DNA of 64,000 nt from Paenibacillus_E oryzisoli_A (lineage in GTDB: Bacteria > Bacillota > Bacilli > Paenibacillales > NBRC-103111). Positions 61,620 through 64,000 of this stretch are shown here, piece after piece. Each line of letters opens with the position of its first letter. Position 1 is the first letter of the stretch. The notes under the pieces were generated by a model, which was given only the letters and a program-made list of their open reading frames with translations, ran no database searches and was not told where the DNA came from. The stretch lies in NCBI RefSeq assembly GCF_050467285.1, contig NZ_JBCMUN010000017.1, forward strand, positions 1 to 64,000. The letters are read 5' to 3'. A program made the position numbers and the translations under genes.

Positions 61620-63194
61620 TTAGTCGCCTAGGACGACGCCTTCTTTTTTATTGTAACGCTCGGTCGCTTCCTTGATAATTTCGTTGCCGCCCTTCGCTTT
61701 CCATTCCTCCAGTGCCTTCGGCCAATCGGAGATCGGCTCCTTGCCATATACCATTTTCAGCATGTGGTCCAAAATAACCGGCGGCATGTCGGAGAATTTC
61801 AGACTCGCATCGGTGTACTTCGCCGTCGTGGACAGCTCCGGCGAGAAGGAGATGCCGTTTCGGCCTTCTTTGGTCACGATCGTATCAAATTGTTGAATGA
61901 GCTTCTTGCCGTCTTCCGTCGTGTTCAGCAGGGTTCTGTTCAGAGCCGTGTCTTCGACCAGACGCAGCATGACGGAGCGGAACTGCTCTTCCAGCGTGCC
62001 CTCCGGCGTTGTTGGCTGCTTGTAGACGACTTTGCCGTCCTGCATCGTGTACGTGTCGCCTTCGATGCCGAAGTTGAAGAACCGGTCGCCCTGCTCCGTG
62101 ACCATGTAGTTCATCATTTTCACGATGGCAATGGCTTTCTCCTTGCTCACTTTGCTGTTGATGTACGATAAGCCACCGGTATAGCTGTACTTCATCATGC
62201 CGCCTTTGCCATCATCACCGACCGGGGACGGAATAATGACGACTTCCGATTTCGGATTTGCCGGCTTAGTCGTCGTAATCCAGTTCATCAGCAGGTTCGC
62301 GTTGTGGTTCCAGACGCCGGATTTGCCGGCGTTGATGTTGTTCGTCCATTTGTTGCCGTCCAGGGAAGCGAAATCCTTGGCCATTAAGCCTTCGTCGTAC
62401 ATCGTTTTGTAGACGTTGAGCGCTTTTTCCATGGCTTCGACCTTGAAGAACTTCGGCACGACCTGATCGCCGATTTTCTCAAACATCGTGCTGTACGGCA
62501 TCACATCATAGGCGCCAAAGATCACGTCAGAGTAGACAAAATCCTTCCGGAACGCATACGGCTCGGCAACGCCGTTCTTTTTCATCGCGCGCAGCACGTT
62601 CAGAAAGTCGTCGACGGTTTTGGGAGCCGGCAGCCCTGTCGCATCCAACAGATCCTTCCGGATGAACGTCGCCCGGCGGCTCGGGCTCGAGAGATATTCG
62701 GGAATCGCGTAGATTTTACCGTTATACTTCACTTCGTTCCACGCCGGCTCCGGAATCGCTTTCAACAAATCCTGGCCGTATTCCTTCAGCAGATCGTCCA
62801 GCGGCATGAACAATCCGCCTTTGATCGCGCCGACCATGTCCGGCCCTTCCGGGAACATGCCCTGGATCGTGTTCATCACGTCCGGCAGGTCCGAGCTTGC
62901 GAACATGAGCGCCGTCTTCGGCTTAAATTCCGCATGCGGCACGAGGCGCAAATCCAATTGGGTGTTCGTCAGCTCGCCGAGCTTTTTCACCCATTTGTCA
63001 TTGTTGATGTCCGTGCTGCTCAGCGCGTATTTATTTAACGAATCGCTCAACGAGATGGAAATCTTCACCGGTGCCTGCGGTTTGGCCGAGCTTGCGGCTG
63101 TATCAGCCCCCTTGGGATCGGACGAGCTGGAGCAGCTTGCGAGAAGCGCACAGAGCAGCGTTGAAGCGAGACCTGTTTTCAGCCATGCTTTCAT
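61620..63194 (-). CDS. Sugar ABC transporter substrate-binding lipoprotein (third set)
   Basis: A 524-aa solute-binding protein with lipobox LASC (lipidated cysteine at residue 21) and a Ser-rich linker. FIRKDLLDATGLPAPKTVDDFLNVLRAMKKNG and WTNNINAGKSGVWNHNANLL are typical of LplA-like proteins. It follows the LplC-type permease gene that enters from the right. Ligand unknown. Confidence 0.9.
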   Translation of the reverse strand: MKAWLKTGLASTLLCALLASCSSSSDPKGADTAASSAKPQAPVKISISLSDSLNKYALSSTDINNDKWVKKLGELTNTQLDLRLVPHAEFKPKTALMFASSDLPDVMNTIQGMFPEGPDMVGAIKGGLFMPLDDLLKEYGQDLLKAIPEPAWNEVKYNGKIYAIPEYLSSPSRRATFIRKDLLDATGLPAPKTVDDFLNVLRAMKKNGVAEPYAFRKDFVYSDVIFGAYDVMPYSTMFEKIGDQVVPKFFKVEAMEKALNVYKTMYDEGLMAKDFASLDGNKWTNNINAGKSGVWNHNANLLMNWITTTKPANPKSEVVIIPSPVGDDGKGGMMKYSYTGGLSYINSKVSKEKAIAIVKMMNYMVTEQGDRFFNFGIEGDTYTMQDGKVVYKQPTTPEGTLEEQFRSVMLRLVEDTALNRTLLNTTEDGKKLIQQFDTIVTKEGRNGISFSPELSTTAKYTDASLKFSDMPPVILDHMLKMVYGKEPISDWPKALEEWKAKGGNEIIKEATERYNKKEGVVLGD

Positions 63195-63304
63195 TGGAAT
63201 AGCCCCCTAAATGATTATGTTGTTCGTTCGTGATCATCTTATCGTGAAAAAAATTTCGGGAACATTGTGTTTTTTAAACTCAGTTGACTTTTATTATAAC
63301 GCGT

Positions 63305-64000
63305 TTACGACTTGATCGAACCGATTAACATCCCTTTAATAAAATGCCGCTGCAAAAACGGGTAGACGAGCATGATCGGAATCGTCGCAATGACGATGAC
63401 CGCCATTTTGAGACCTTCCGGCGATAGGTTTGCAATATCCCCCGCCGTATTGGCCAAATCGGACGAATCCGTCACGACGAATTCGCGCAGCTTGACCTGC
63501 AGCGGAAAGAGTGCACGGTTGTTGATAAAATACAACGCATTAGAATAATTGTTCCACAACGCGACGGAGTAAATGATGCTCATGGTCGCCATCGCCGGTT
63601 TGGAAAGCGGCAGGATGATGCTCCAAATGGTGCGCACTTCCCCCGCCCCGTCGATGCGCGCCGACTCGATCAGCTCATTCGGAATGGAGAGAAAAAACGA
63701 GCGCATGACGAACAGGTTGAACGCGCTGATCGCCCCCGGCAGCATAAGCGCCCATAAGCTGTCCAACAGCCCGAGCGAGCGGACGAGCAGGTAGTTCGGA
63801 ATGAGCGGCGCGTGAAAAATCATGGTGATGAGCACGAGCAGCAAAATGTACTTCCGCTCGCGATACTCCTGCCGGGACAACGGATAGGCGAGACTCGCTG
63901 TCAGGATGAGGCTCAACAGCGTGCCGCCGACCGTGATGATGACGCTGACGCCGAAGGCGCGCCAGATCGCGGTCTGCTTCAGCACCGTCGTGTAGTTGTC
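63305..64000 (-). CDS. ABC sugar permease, LplC type (third set), 5' part off the window
   Basis: The last 231 residues of a permease; the frame is still open at the right edge, where it reads DNYTTVLKQTAIWRAF, so the N-terminal part lies beyond 64000. The EAA loop (IPNELIESARIDGAGEVRTIWSIILP) and the C terminus PFLQRHFIKGMLIGSIKS are characteristic. It precedes the lipoprotein gene at 61620; an LplB partner is expected just outside the window. Confidence 0.9.
   Translation of the reverse strand, partial: DNYTTVLKQTAIWRAFGVSVIITVGGTLLSLILTASLAYPLSRQEYRERKYILLLVLITMIFHAPLIPNYLLVRSLGLLDSLWALMLPGAISAFNLFVMRSFFLSIPNELIESARIDGAGEVRTIWSIILPLSKPAMATMSIIYSVALWNNYSNALYFINNRALFPLQVKLREFVVTDSSDLANTAGDIANLSPEGLKMAVIVIATIPIMLVYPFLQRHFIKGMLIGSIKS

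Overview
The window looks like chromosomal DNA of a Paenibacillus-type Firmicute (Paenibacillaceae). The reasons are strong GGAGG ribosome binding sites, repeated sets of YesM-type histidine kinase, YesN-type AraC response regulator and Lpl-type sugar ABC importer without an ATPase, a Bacillales lysine 2,3-aminomutase locus, and a Bacillales-style rRNA leader at the left edge. Species cannot be fixed from this sequence.

Layout. Positions 1-234 hold the minus-strand leader and tandem promoters of an rRNA operon whose 16S gene lies off the left end. Positions 332-15590 hold a lysine-catabolism locus: a sigma-54 activator, a consensus -24/-12 promoter, kamA, aldehyde dehydrogenase, gabT, a yodQRST-like set, yokU, ablB, and rpoN itself. 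A sulfatase and an MgtC protein sit inside it. Positions 16154-29717 are a carbohydrate locus with two GH59-family glycosidases (one secreted and cut by an in-frame TAG, one without a signal peptide), a solute-binding protein, two permeases and a two-component system. Positions 29905-38661 hold a small membrane protein, a beta-helix protein and a second importer plus two-component set. Positions 38978-47355 hold AraC, LacI and LysR regulators, two FAD oxidoreductases, an SGNH hydrolase, class I aldolase and a rhodanese. Positions 47794-56729 hold a PhyH-type dioxygenase, an AraC regulator and a four-gene operon (PL6 lyase with a DNRLRE/CBM96-type domain, SGNH esterase, SDR, heparinase II/III-like lyase) that suggests alginate or related uronate-polymer use. 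Positions 57197-58645 are a MerR regulator with two SRPBCC proteins. From 58707 to the right end is a third two-component/importer set, whose permease runs off the window.

How the genes fit. The lysine genes can be ordered into a route: lysine, beta-lysine, N6-acetyl-beta-lysine, a 3-oxo acid, its CoA ester, then 4-acetamidobutyrate, GABA and succinate. Only a thiolase is missing. The other loci are import-and-degrade modules for complex glycans, each with its own sensor.

Non-coding structure. Five intergenic elements of about 180 bp share one architecture although their repeat units differ in sequence: four short units spaced about 50, 60 and 50 bp. I do not recognise this class and consider it, with the lysine-to-GABA gene set, the most interesting content of the window.
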